Source of the DNA: Tidjanibacter sp.
GTDB taxonomy: Bacteria > Bacteroidota > Bacteroidia > Bacteroidales > Rikenellaceae
Assembly (NCBI GenBank): GCA_017628675.1
Contig: JAGBYS010000197.1
Span: forward strand, 1-13,444
Length of the DNA: 13,444 bases
Reading direction: 5' to 3'
A program made the position numbers and the translations under genes. Of this stretch, positions 1-4,960 are shown one piece after another (the first letter of the stretch is position 1; each line of letters starts with the position of its first letter). The notes under the pieces are model-generated. The model was not told the origin of the DNA. It saw only the letters and a program-made list of their open reading frames with translations, and ran no database searches.

Positions 1-36
1 AAAAAACCGCCTTTGGAGAAGTCCAAAGGCGGTTTT
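1..36 (-). terminator. Rho-independent terminator after radC, possibly bidirectional
   Basis: An 11-bp perfect stem (7-17 with 22-32) closes a 4-nt loop at 18-21. On the minus strand it is followed by six T at 6-1, the classic intrinsic terminator form, and it starts only a few bases past the radC stop codon. On the plus strand the right arm is followed by TTTT (33-36), so the same hairpin could also stop transcription entering from a gene to the left. It marks the end of the acpP-fabF-rnc-radC string. Confidence 0.9.
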
Positions 37-39
37 GTA

Positions 40-702
40 TCATAGTTTGCCGTCGGCACGGAAGCTATAGGAGCCACCGCGTGACACGATGATGTGGTCC
101 AGGAGTGCGATGTCGAAGAGTGCCGCAGCCTCACGCAGGCGCCTGGTGAACTGCTCGTCCTCGCCACTCGGCTCGGCCAAGCCCGAGGGGTGGTTGTGCA
201 CAACGATAATCGAAGCGGCCACGAGCGTGAGTGCGTGGCGCACGATGAGTCTGCAATCGGTCGTGAGCGACGAAAGGCCTCCCACCGACATACGCCTTTT
301 CTCCAGAATCCTATTCGATGATGAGAGGTAGAGGACCCACATCTCCTCGTGGCTGAGAGCGCCCAGCAGCGGCCCAAAGAGCGCAACAACATCGCGGTAG
401 TTCGTAATGTTTGCACCCTCCTCGCCCTCGGCCAGCAGCACCCTGCGGCCAAGTTCGATGGCAGCGGCAACCTTGGCAGCGCCATCCATACCGAGCCCCT
501 CGAGTTGTCGGAGCTCCGAGAGGGTGAGCCTTGCGAGTGGCCCTACGCCACCCACACTCTCCACCATCCTCTCGGCCGTAGCAACGCTCTCCTCGCCTCG
601 TCTGGCGGGGAGCACAAGGCTCAGCAGTTCGGCATCGGTGAGCGCCTCCGCGCCCCTTGCCACAAGCCTCTCGCGTACCTCCTTATCGTTCTGCGATTTC
701 AT
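40..702 (-). CDS. radC: RadC family protein (JAMM/MPN domain)
   Basis: 220 aa, close to the usual RadC length of about 225. The N-terminal third (about 12-90) is helical, with the family opening RGAEALTDAELL at 16-27 and a helix-hairpin-helix-like stretch at about 52-85. The JAMM domain fills about 100-220: the metal-site motif HNHPSG lies at 169-174 (His169, His171) and is followed by Ser179 and Asp182, so HxH-x7-SxxD is complete. Glu119 or Glu120 is the likely acidic partner. The JAMM residues suggest a metal-dependent hydrolase. The old assignment to DNA repair is doubtful for the family and the true substrate is unknown. It starts 2 bp after the rnc stop, so the two are almost certainly co-transcribed and probably translationally coupled; this spacing supports the start. 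A terminator follows directly. Confidence 0.93.
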   Translation of the reverse strand: MKSQNDKEVRERLVARGAEALTDAELLSLVLPARRGEESVATAERMVESVGGVGPLARLTLSELRQLEGLGMDGAAKVAAAIELGRRVLLAEGEEGANITNYRDVVALFGPLLGALSHEEMWVLYLSSSNRILEKRRMSVGGLSSLTTDCRLIVRHALTLVAASIIVVHNHPSGLAEPSGEDEQFTRRLREAAALFDIALLDHIIVSRGGSYSFRADGKL

Positions 703-704
703 TA

Positions 705-1526
705 TTACTTTGCACCATTGTGCTCCGCCTCTGTAGCAGCACCTGTCAGCGCTGCAGTGCTGAGGTGGTCGTAGCGATCCAGGATGAAGTCGCCCATCTC
801 GTCGCCCAAGAGCTCCCAGGCGTTGTGTGCGGCCTCCTGCTCGGCCTCCTTCTTGGTGGAGCCACGACCGCTACCCATCTTCATATCGTCGATAATCACA
901 CGCGACACAAAGGCTGTCTGCCCAGCACCGCCGTGCTCGCCATCGCTCTCGGTGGCAAAGCGGATGGTGCGCTTGCTCTTCTGGCACCACTCAATAAGGC
1001 GGCTCTTGTGGTCATTCTCCACCTGCGACACATCCTCGAGGTCCATATACTCGGGCAGCAGGTGGTTGATGACGATGCGATTGACGGTATTGTAACCCTT
1101 ATCCAGGTAGAGCGCACCCACGAGTGCCTCGAAGCAGTCGCCAAAGAGGTGCTTCTGGGCGAAGTTGCCCGTGGGGTTAAAGATGACCATCCTATCGATG
1201 CCCAGCTTCTCGGCCAGGCGATTAAGCGACTGACGGCTCACGATCTTCGAGCGCGTCTTGGTCATAAAGCCCTCCGACTGGTGGGGATACTCAATGAAGA
1301 GGTAGTCCGACACGATGCTCTCCAGCACCGCATCGCCCAAGAACTCAAGCCTCTCATTGTTGATATTCTCGCCACCCTCCACCTTCACCGATGCGGAGCG
1401 GTGAACAAGGGCGAGTTTGTAGAGTTCAATATTGTCGGGCGTAACACCAAACATACGCCTGAAGGCACGATAGTACTCTCTATCGGCCCCCGTGTGGCAG
1501 TGAATTATGCGTCCTAACCAACTCAT
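705..1526 (-). CDS. rnc: Ribonuclease III
   Basis: 273 aa double-strand-specific endoribonuclease, expected to act as a homodimer in rRNA maturation and mRNA turnover. The RNase III signature NNERLEFLGDAVL spans 56-68, with catalytic acidic residues Glu61 and Asp65. The second metal-binding pair is Asp130 and Glu133 (GDCFEA). A double-stranded-RNA-binding domain covers about 172-241, ending in the basic/alanine-rich helix GSTKKEAEQEAAHNAW. About 32 residues beyond it form an acidic, alanine-rich tail longer than in E. coli Rnc, with no recognised motif. The start lies 8 bp downstream of the fabF stop, and radC begins 2 bp after the rnc stop. Adjacency of rnc to acpP and fabF is common in bacteria. 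No separate promoter is evident, so expression should follow the fabF transcript. Confidence 0.97.
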   Translation of the reverse strand: MSWLGRIIHCHTGADREYYRAFRRMFGVTPDNIELYKLALVHRSASVKVEGGENINNERLEFLGDAVLESIVSDYLFIEYPHQSEGFMTKTRSKIVSRQSLNRLAEKLGIDRMVIFNPTGNFAQKHLFGDCFEALVGALYLDKGYNTVNRIVINHLLPEYMDLEDVSQVENDHKSRLIEWCQKSKRTIRFATESDGEHGGAGQTAFVSRVIIDDMKMGSGRGSTKKEAEQEAAHNAWELLGDEMGDFILDRYDHLSTAALTGAATEAEHNGAK

Positions 1527-1534
1527 CCCTCGTC

Positions 1535-2791
1535 CTACTTGTGATATCTCCTAAGGATGACGGTGGAGTTCTGGCCACCAAAGCCGAAGGTGTTGCTCAG
1601 CGCATACTCCACATCCCTCTTCTGGGCCACATCCCTGGTGAGGTTGATTCGGGGGTCAATGGCGGGATCGAGCTCCTGGATGTTGATGGTGGGAGGAACC
1701 ACACCACGGGAGATGGCCATAACCGTAGCCAGCACCTCAACAGCACCCGCACCACCCAGCAGGTGGCCGGTCATAGACTTCGTGGAGCTGATGTTCATAT
1801 CATAGATATGCTCGCCAAAGACCTTCTGGATACCCTTCAGCTCGGCCAGGTCGCCCAGAGGGGTCGATGTGCCGTGGGTATTGATGTAGTCCACAGCCTC
1901 GGGAGCCACGCCTGCATCCTCCAGTGCCATCCTCATACAGTAGGCCGCACCCTCACCCTCGGGCTCGGGAGCAGTCACGTGGTAGGCGTCGGAACTAACG
2001 CCACAGCCCACAATCTCGGCGTAAATCTTGGCACCACGCGCTATGGCGTGCTCCAACTCCTCAATAATCAGGGCACCACCACCCTCACCCATAACAAAGC
2101 CATCGCGGTCCTTATCGTAGGGGCGCGAGGCAGTCTTGGGGTCGTCGTTGCGGGTCGAGAGGGCCATCATCGAGTTGAAACTACCGATGCCCACAAGCGA
2201 CACAGCACCCTCCGAGCCGCCCGTGACCATCACATCGGCCCTGCCGAGGCGAATCTGATCAACGGCTGCAACAATCGAGTGGGTGCTCGACGAACAGGCC
2301 GACACGGTGCTGAAGCCGGGGCCCTTATAGCCATACTTGAGTGAAATGTGACCTGCTGCCATATTGGGCAACATCTTGAGTATGAAGAAGGGGCTGAAAC
2401 GAGGCTGGCCACTCTCGCTCTTGGCATAGGCCGTGATCTCGTCGTAGATGGCGTTGATGCCGCCAATGCCAGCACCCCAAATAACGCCCACCCTGTTTTT
2501 GTCCAATTCTGCCTCCTCCAGACCGGAGTCCTTGATGGCCTCGTCGGCGGAGATGAGCGCATACTGTGTGAAGGCGTCGAGCTTGCGTGCCTCCTTGCGC
2601 TCGAAATAGTCCTCTGCATTGTAGTTTTTAATCTCCGCAGCGAACTTTGTTTTGTTGGTGGAGCAATCGAAACCTTTGATCAGGTCCACTCCACTGACAC
2701 CTGCCTCCAGAGCAGCGAAATACTCTGCCACATTGTGGCCCAGAGGGTTGATGGTGCCGATACCTGTAATTACTACGCGCCTGTTTTCCAT
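1535..2791 (-). CDS. fabF: 3-oxoacyl-[acyl-carrier-protein] synthase II (KAS II)
   Basis: 418 aa, the normal length for FabF. This decarboxylating condensing enzyme joins malonyl-ACP to a growing acyl-ACP in cytoplasmic type II fatty acid synthesis. The thiolase fold is complete: nucleophile Cys166 in VSACSSSTH, His306 in NTHGTSTPLGD, Lys338 in SSTKSMTGH, and His343. These make the Cys-His-His triad, which separates FabF/FabB from the Cys-His-Asn FabH. The glycine-rich C-terminal motif NTFGFGGQN is at 400-408. The N-terminal RRVVITGIG is typical and supports the start. FabF rather than FabB is chosen from the overall sequence and the acpP neighbour. It lies downstream of acpP across a gap with a strong hairpin, so it is probably made at a lower level than ACP. 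rnc follows by 8 bp. Confidence 0.97.
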   Translation of the reverse strand: MENRRVVITGIGTINPLGHNVAEYFAALEAGVSGVDLIKGFDCSTNKTKFAAEIKNYNAEDYFERKEARKLDAFTQYALISADEAIKDSGLEEAELDKNRVGVIWGAGIGGINAIYDEITAYAKSESGQPRFSPFFILKMLPNMAAGHISLKYGYKGPGFSTVSACSSSTHSIVAAVDQIRLGRADVMVTGGSEGAVSLVGIGSFNSMMALSTRNDDPKTASRPYDKDRDGFVMGEGGGALIIEELEHAIARGAKIYAEIVGCGVSSDAYHVTAPEPEGEGAAYCMRMALEDAGVAPEAVDYINTHGTSTPLGDLAELKGIQKVFGEHIYDMNISSTKSMTGHLLGGAGAVEVLATVMAISRGVVPPTINIQELDPAIDPRINLTRDVAQKRDVEYALSNTFGFGGQNSTVILRRYHK

Positions 2792-2840
2792 AATAGCATT
2801 TAGATTAAGGTGTTAGTAAAGTTTTTTGTGCTTTTCTATA

Positions 2841-2880
2841 GAAAGAGAAAGTGAGGTAAAATGCACTATTTTACCTCACT
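2841..2880 (-). terminator. Perfect hairpin between acpP and fabF, likely partial terminator
   Basis: A 13-bp perfect stem pairs 2850-2862 with 2868-2880 around a 5-nt loop. Read on the minus strand it is followed by TTCTCTTTC (2849-2841), a pyrimidine tract broken by C. That is weaker than a full U-run, so read-through into fabF is expected. It lies 37 nt past the acpP stop. The reading is that acpP is made in excess and only part of the transcripts continue into fabF-rnc-radC. An RNA-processing site is the main alternative. Confidence 0.65.
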
Positions 2881-2917
2881 CATATACTCCTGTTGAGTCG
2901 TTTGCAGCGCGATAAAA

Positions 2918-3154
2918 CTATTTTGCGTGCTCCTCAACATACTTGATGGCGTCGCCAACAGTCGAGATTTTCTCTGCAGCCTCATCGGGAATCTCAAGAC
3001 CGAACTCCTCCTCGAAGGCCATAATAAGTTCAACAGTGTCAAGCGAATCTGCGCCAAGATCATTTGCGAAGCTAGCCTCGGGAGTGATGTTCTTGGCATC
3101 CTGATTGAGCCTGTCTTTGATAATCTCAACTACTTTCTGAGAAATTTCTGACAT
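2918..3154 (-). CDS. acpP: Acyl carrier protein
   Basis: 78 aa, highly acidic, the standard ACP size. The phosphopantetheine attachment site is Ser37 in [10 protein letters not shown] (34-43), within the four-helix fold. The recognition helix after it ([16 protein letters not shown]) is well conserved. It carries the acyl chain between the enzymes of type II fatty acid synthesis, including the FabF encoded next. The holo form requires an ACP synthase not present here. The start is preceded by an A/T-rich leader with no clear Shine-Dalgarno sequence, as usual in Bacteroidota. It is the first gene of the minus-strand string and is divergent from pepE, with a probable promoter box at 3222-3229. 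A hairpin downstream separates it from fabF. Confidence 0.98.
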   Translation of the reverse strand: MSEISQKVVEIIKDRLNQDAKNITPEASFANDLGADSLDTVELIMAFEEEFGLEIPDEAAEKISTVGDAIKYVEEHAK

Positions 3155-3221
3155 AATTTATAAGTTTAAGTTTAACATTGTGTGGCAATTTCTCCTTCTG
3201 CCACTGGAGCAAAAGTCGCCA

Positions 3222-3229
3222 CAAATATA
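3222..3229 (-). promoter_or_regulatory. Probable -7 box for acpP
   Basis: On the minus strand this reads TATATTTG, a full match to the Bacteroidetes -7 consensus TAnnTTTG. It would put the transcript start near 3215 and give acpP a leader of about 60 nt. No good -33 TTTG is found 19-21 nt upstream (that stretch is GC-rich), so only half of the promoter is supported. It is the best match I found by eye in this intergenic region. Confidence 0.45.
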
Positions 3230-3396
3230 ACACTTTTTCGCGAATTGGAGCCCACTATGGCAACTTTTTTGCTCCCCACACCTCGCCACCCAGGTGCATT
3301 GGTCTGATTATGAGCACCTAAGCACTTTGGGGGCTCGAGCCACCTCCCTCTGCCACAGGCTATATTCACTCTTTTGCACAAAAAATAGACCACAAA

Positions 3397-3428
3397 TTTG
3401 CTCCAACGACCAATTATCACTACCTTTA
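3397..3428 (+). promoter_or_regulatory. Probable promoter of pepE-yraN
   Basis: TTTG at 3397-3400 and TACCTTTA at 3421-3428 are separated by exactly 20 nt. This fits the Bacteroidetes sigma-factor pattern TTTG-(19-21)-TAnnTTTG, with only the last base of the -7 box differing. Transcription would start about 7-10 nt further on and leave a leader of about 30 nt before the pepE ATG at 3464. The -33 element is also the start of an octamer (TTTGCTCC) repeated elsewhere in this region. Confidence 0.6.
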
Positions 3429-3463
3429 AGCAGAATTTTCAAACCTAAAAACATACGATTTCT

Positions 3464-4168
3464 ATGAAACTATTGCTCATTAGCAACTCCACCAATGCAG
3501 GTGAGGAGTATCTCAAGTACCCCATTCAGCAGATCAAAGAGCACCTCGAGGGTGTCAAAGAGGTAGCCTTCGTGCCCTATGCAGGCGTGACCTTCTCCTA
3601 CGACGAGTATGAGGCCAAGGTGCAGGCCCGCTTCAACGAGATCGGCATCCGTGTGCGCTCCGTGCACCACGCCGAGAGCCCCAAGGCTGCCATTGAGGCT
3701 GCCGAGGCCATCGTAGTAGGCGGCGGCAACACCTTCCACCTGGTGAAGAATATGCACGAGCAGGGCCTTATGGAGGCCATCCTCGCAAAGCTCAACGAGG
3801 GTACCCCCTATGTGGGCTGGAGCGCAGGTAGCAATGTGGCCTGCCCCACACTCTGCACCACCAACGATATGCCCATCGTGCAGCCCGCATCCTTCAGCGC
3901 CATCGGTGCCATCCCCTTCCAGATCAACCCCCACTACCTCGACGCCAACCCCGAGGGCCACGCAGGTGAGACCCGCGAGCAGCGCATCGCCGAGTATGTG
4001 GTGGCCAACCCCAAGATGTGGGTCGTAGGTCTGAGGGAGGGCTGTATGCTCCGCTACATCGACGGCAAACTCGAGCTCATCGGTCCCCGCCCCCTGCGCA
4101 TCTTCCGCAACGGCATTGAGCCCTACGAGGTCAACGCCGGCGAGTCGCTCGACTTCCTGCTCAAATAG
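3464..4168 (+). CDS. pepE: Dipeptidase E (alpha-aspartyl dipeptidase, family S51)
   Basis: 234 aa, the usual size for PepE, a cytoplasmic serine peptidase that splits dipeptides with N-terminal aspartate (Asp-X). The catalytic residues known from the Salmonella enzyme fall at the same numbers here: Ser120 in GWSAGSN, Asp135 in CTTND, and His157 in NPHYLD. The glycine-rich loop VVGGGNTFHL at 84-93 is the family's other hallmark. The fold resembles class I glutamine amidotransferases but with Ser in place of Cys. No signal peptide is seen. The start follows a well-spaced Bacteroidetes-type promoter. yraN begins 6 bp after the stop, so the two genes are probably one transcript. A role in amino-acid salvage from peptides is inferred from the family. 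Confidence 0.96.
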   Translation: MKLLLISNSTNAGEEYLKYPIQQIKEHLEGVKEVAFVPYAGVTFSYDEYEAKVQARFNEIGIRVRSVHHAESPKAAIEAAEAIVVGGGNTFHLVKNMHEQGLMEAILAKLNEGTPYVGWSAGSNVACPTLCTTNDMPIVQPASFSAIGAIPFQINPHYLDANPEGHAGETREQRIAEYVVANPKMWVVGLREGCMLRYIDGKLELIGPRPLRIFRNGIEPYEVNAGESLDFLLK

Positions 4169-4174
4169 CACCCT

Positions 4175-4543
4175 ATGGCAAACACTCTGCGCATAGGTGC
4201 CGAGGGCGAGAAGGCCGCAATGGAGTGGCTGCGCCAAAACGGCTATATCATAGCCGAGCGCAACTGGCGTAGCGCCCCCCACGAAATAGATATAGTGGCC
4301 GTCACTCACGATGGCCACTATCACTTTGTGGAGGTCAAAACACGCCACGAGGGCTCACTCACAGCCCCTGTGGAGGCTATGACGCGCAAGAAGATCGGCA
4401 ACCTCATAAAGGCGGCTAACCACTACATAGAGAGCCACTCCCTCGACGCCGAGGCCTGGATAGACTTCATCGGTGTCACCGCCCACGACGACGGCACCTA
4501 CACCATAGAGTTCATCCCCGATGTGGCCAATCCACGGTGGTAG
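4175..4543 (+). CDS. YraN family protein (UPF0102), predicted nuclease-fold
   Basis: 122 aa, matching the usual 115-130 aa of UPF0102. The N-terminal GAEGEKAAMEWL (8-19) is the family opening. The restriction-endonuclease-like core shows Glu37-x-Asp39 (HEIDIV) and Glu53-x-Lys55 in HFVEVKTR, the layout of a PD-(D/E)xK metal site. The family is predicted to be related to Holliday-junction resolvases. To my knowledge its physiological role is not settled, so only 'predicted nuclease-fold' is claimed. It lies 6 bp after pepE and very probably shares its promoter. Downstream is a perfect 14-bp hairpin that may end the transcript. Confidence 0.9.
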   Translation: MANTLRIGAEGEKAAMEWLRQNGYIIAERNWRSAPHEIDIVAVTHDGHYHFVEVKTRHEGSLTAPVEAMTRKKIGNLIKAANHYIESHSLDAEAWIDFIGVTAHDDGTYTIEFIPDVANPRW

Positions 4544-4571
4544 AGTTGAGAGTTAAAAGTTGAATGTTAAA
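4544..4571. repeat. 7-nt tandem repeat, four imperfect copies
   Basis: Directly after the yraN stop codon come AGTTGAG, AGTTAAA, AGTTGAA and TGTTAAA, four 7-mers with consensus WGTTRAR. The 7-nt period rules out a coding repeat. It runs into the left arm of the hairpin at 4571. Confidence 0.65.
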
Positions 4572-4609
4572 GTTCACGGGTATTAAAATTAATACCCGTG
4601 AACTATTTT
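4571..4609 (+). terminator. 14-bp perfect hairpin after yraN, likely terminator
   Basis: Arms 4571-4584 and 4591-4604 are perfectly complementary around a 6-nt loop (AAAATT). On the plus strand the stem is followed by ATTTT (4605-4609) and then a G-run, so the U-tract is short. It is the only good terminator candidate for pepE-yraN. On the minus strand there is no T-tract, so it should not act on rpoC transcripts. Confidence 0.6.
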
Positions 4610-4616
4610 GGGGGAC

Positions 4617-4644
4617 CGATTACTGATGGCTGACCGCTGAAGAC
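4617..4644. repeat. Second 7-nt periodic stretch
   Basis: CGATTAC, TGATGGC, TGACCGC and TGAAGAC follow one another with a 7-nt period. The last three share TGA-N4 with C at the seventh place. It leads into the first structured module, whose AGACA leader overlaps its end. Confidence 0.45.
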
Positions 4645-4723
4645 AGACCTCTCCCGGGCTTCGCCCACCCTCCCCTAACTTAGGGGAGGGAAGGGGCCAA
4701 AGGGGCTTAAAGGGCCAAAAGGC
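4641..4723. repeat. Structured repeat module, left copy
   Basis: On the plus strand the order is as follows. A leader AGACAGACCTCTCCC (4641-4655). A small hairpin of 4-bp stem and TTC loop (4656-4666). One A. A palindrome of two perfect 11-nt arms around a single C (4668-4678 and 4680-4690). An array of about four imperfect 9-mers (4691-4723; for example CAAAGGGGC, TTAAAGGGC). The same order and spacing recur in the adjoining module at 4724-4809. No protein-coding sense is seen. It resembles a REP/BIME-type dispersed element, but copies elsewhere in the genome cannot be seen from here. Confidence 0.65.
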
Positions 4724-4809
4724 AGACACACGCCCCCGCCTTTCAGGCACCCCCTCTAACTTAGAGGGGGAGTATATTGGGCCTATAAGACTTATAAGAC
4801 CCATAAAAC
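4724..4809. repeat. Structured repeat module, right copy
   Basis: This abuts the left copy head to tail and has the same plan. Leader AGACACACGCCCCC (4724-4737). A 4-bp stem with TTC loop (4738-4748). One A. A palindrome of 10-nt arms around a C (4750-4759 and 4761-4770) with the same CTAACTTAG centre. A 3-nt joint, then a 9-mer array whose clearest copies are CTATAAGAC, TTATAAGAC and CCATAAAAC (4783-4809). Bases in the stems differ from the left copy but pairing is kept on both sides, which points to selection on structure or to mutually templated change. Confidence 0.65.
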
Positions 4810-4875
4810 ACCTTAAGCCTTTTGTCGGCAGAGGGTGGCGCGAATGTATATCACGAAGATTTCAAGGCTTGCAAT

Positions 4876-4916
4876 AAAAATGCTCCGGCACATTACTAAG
4901 CGTAAGTGCCGGAGCA
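4876..4916 (-). terminator. Rho-independent terminator after rpoC
   Basis: Arms 4881-4891 and 4906-4916 pair over 11 bp. An inner 4-bp extension (4893-4896 with 4902-4905) follows a single unpaired A, closing a 5-nt loop. On the minus strand it is followed by TTTTTATTGC (4880-4871), a good U-tract. It lies about 45 nt past the rpoC stop and ends the rplL-rpoB-rpoC transcript. On the plus strand T-rich sequence also follows, so it could block read-through from yraN. Confidence 0.88.
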
Positions 4917-4960
4917 AATTTTTGTTGTATAACGCAGCAGTCGCCCGCTATATGCGTTTT

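Larger units (their letters stand above)
3155..3463. other. Divergent control region between acpP and pepE
   Basis: 309 bp without a credible gene. It holds a probable pepE promoter near its right end and a -7-like box for acpP near its left end. A 6-bp stem (3182-3187 with 3199-3204) falls in the predicted acpP leader. The octamer GGAGCAAA occurs three times, at 3206-3213 on the plus strand and at 3268-3275 and 3397-3404 on the minus strand. The first two copies are the outer ends of an imperfect 15/17-nt inverted repeat (3206-3220 with 3259-3275) that brackets the acpP -7 box. At 3332-3341 there is a perfect 10-bp palindrome GGCTCGAGCC. The rest shows nothing I can assign. Confidence 0.6.

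Noticed and set aside
3172..3420. Minus-strand 82-codon frame in the acpP-pepE region
   Set aside because: It covers promoter elements for both flanking genes, has no recognisable motif or start context, and reads like random GC-rich DNA.
3155..3463. Riboswitch ahead of acpP or pepE
   Set aside because: The pepE leader is only about 30 nt and the acpP leader about 60 nt with one small stem. No known aptamer core is recognisable.
3470..4348. Minus-strand frame of 292 codons opposite pepE-yraN
   Set aside because: Same codon-aligned antisense effect. The plus-strand proteins are clear family members with intact active sites.
4589..4804. Minus-strand 71-codon frame across the repeat modules
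   Set aside because: It consists wholly of the hairpins and 9-mer arrays. No conserved domain is seen, and the 9-nt period alone keeps the frame open.
4641..4809. CRISPR array
   Set aside because: There are only two units, which are diverged and palindromic, with no constant repeat/spacer alternation and no cas genes in the window.
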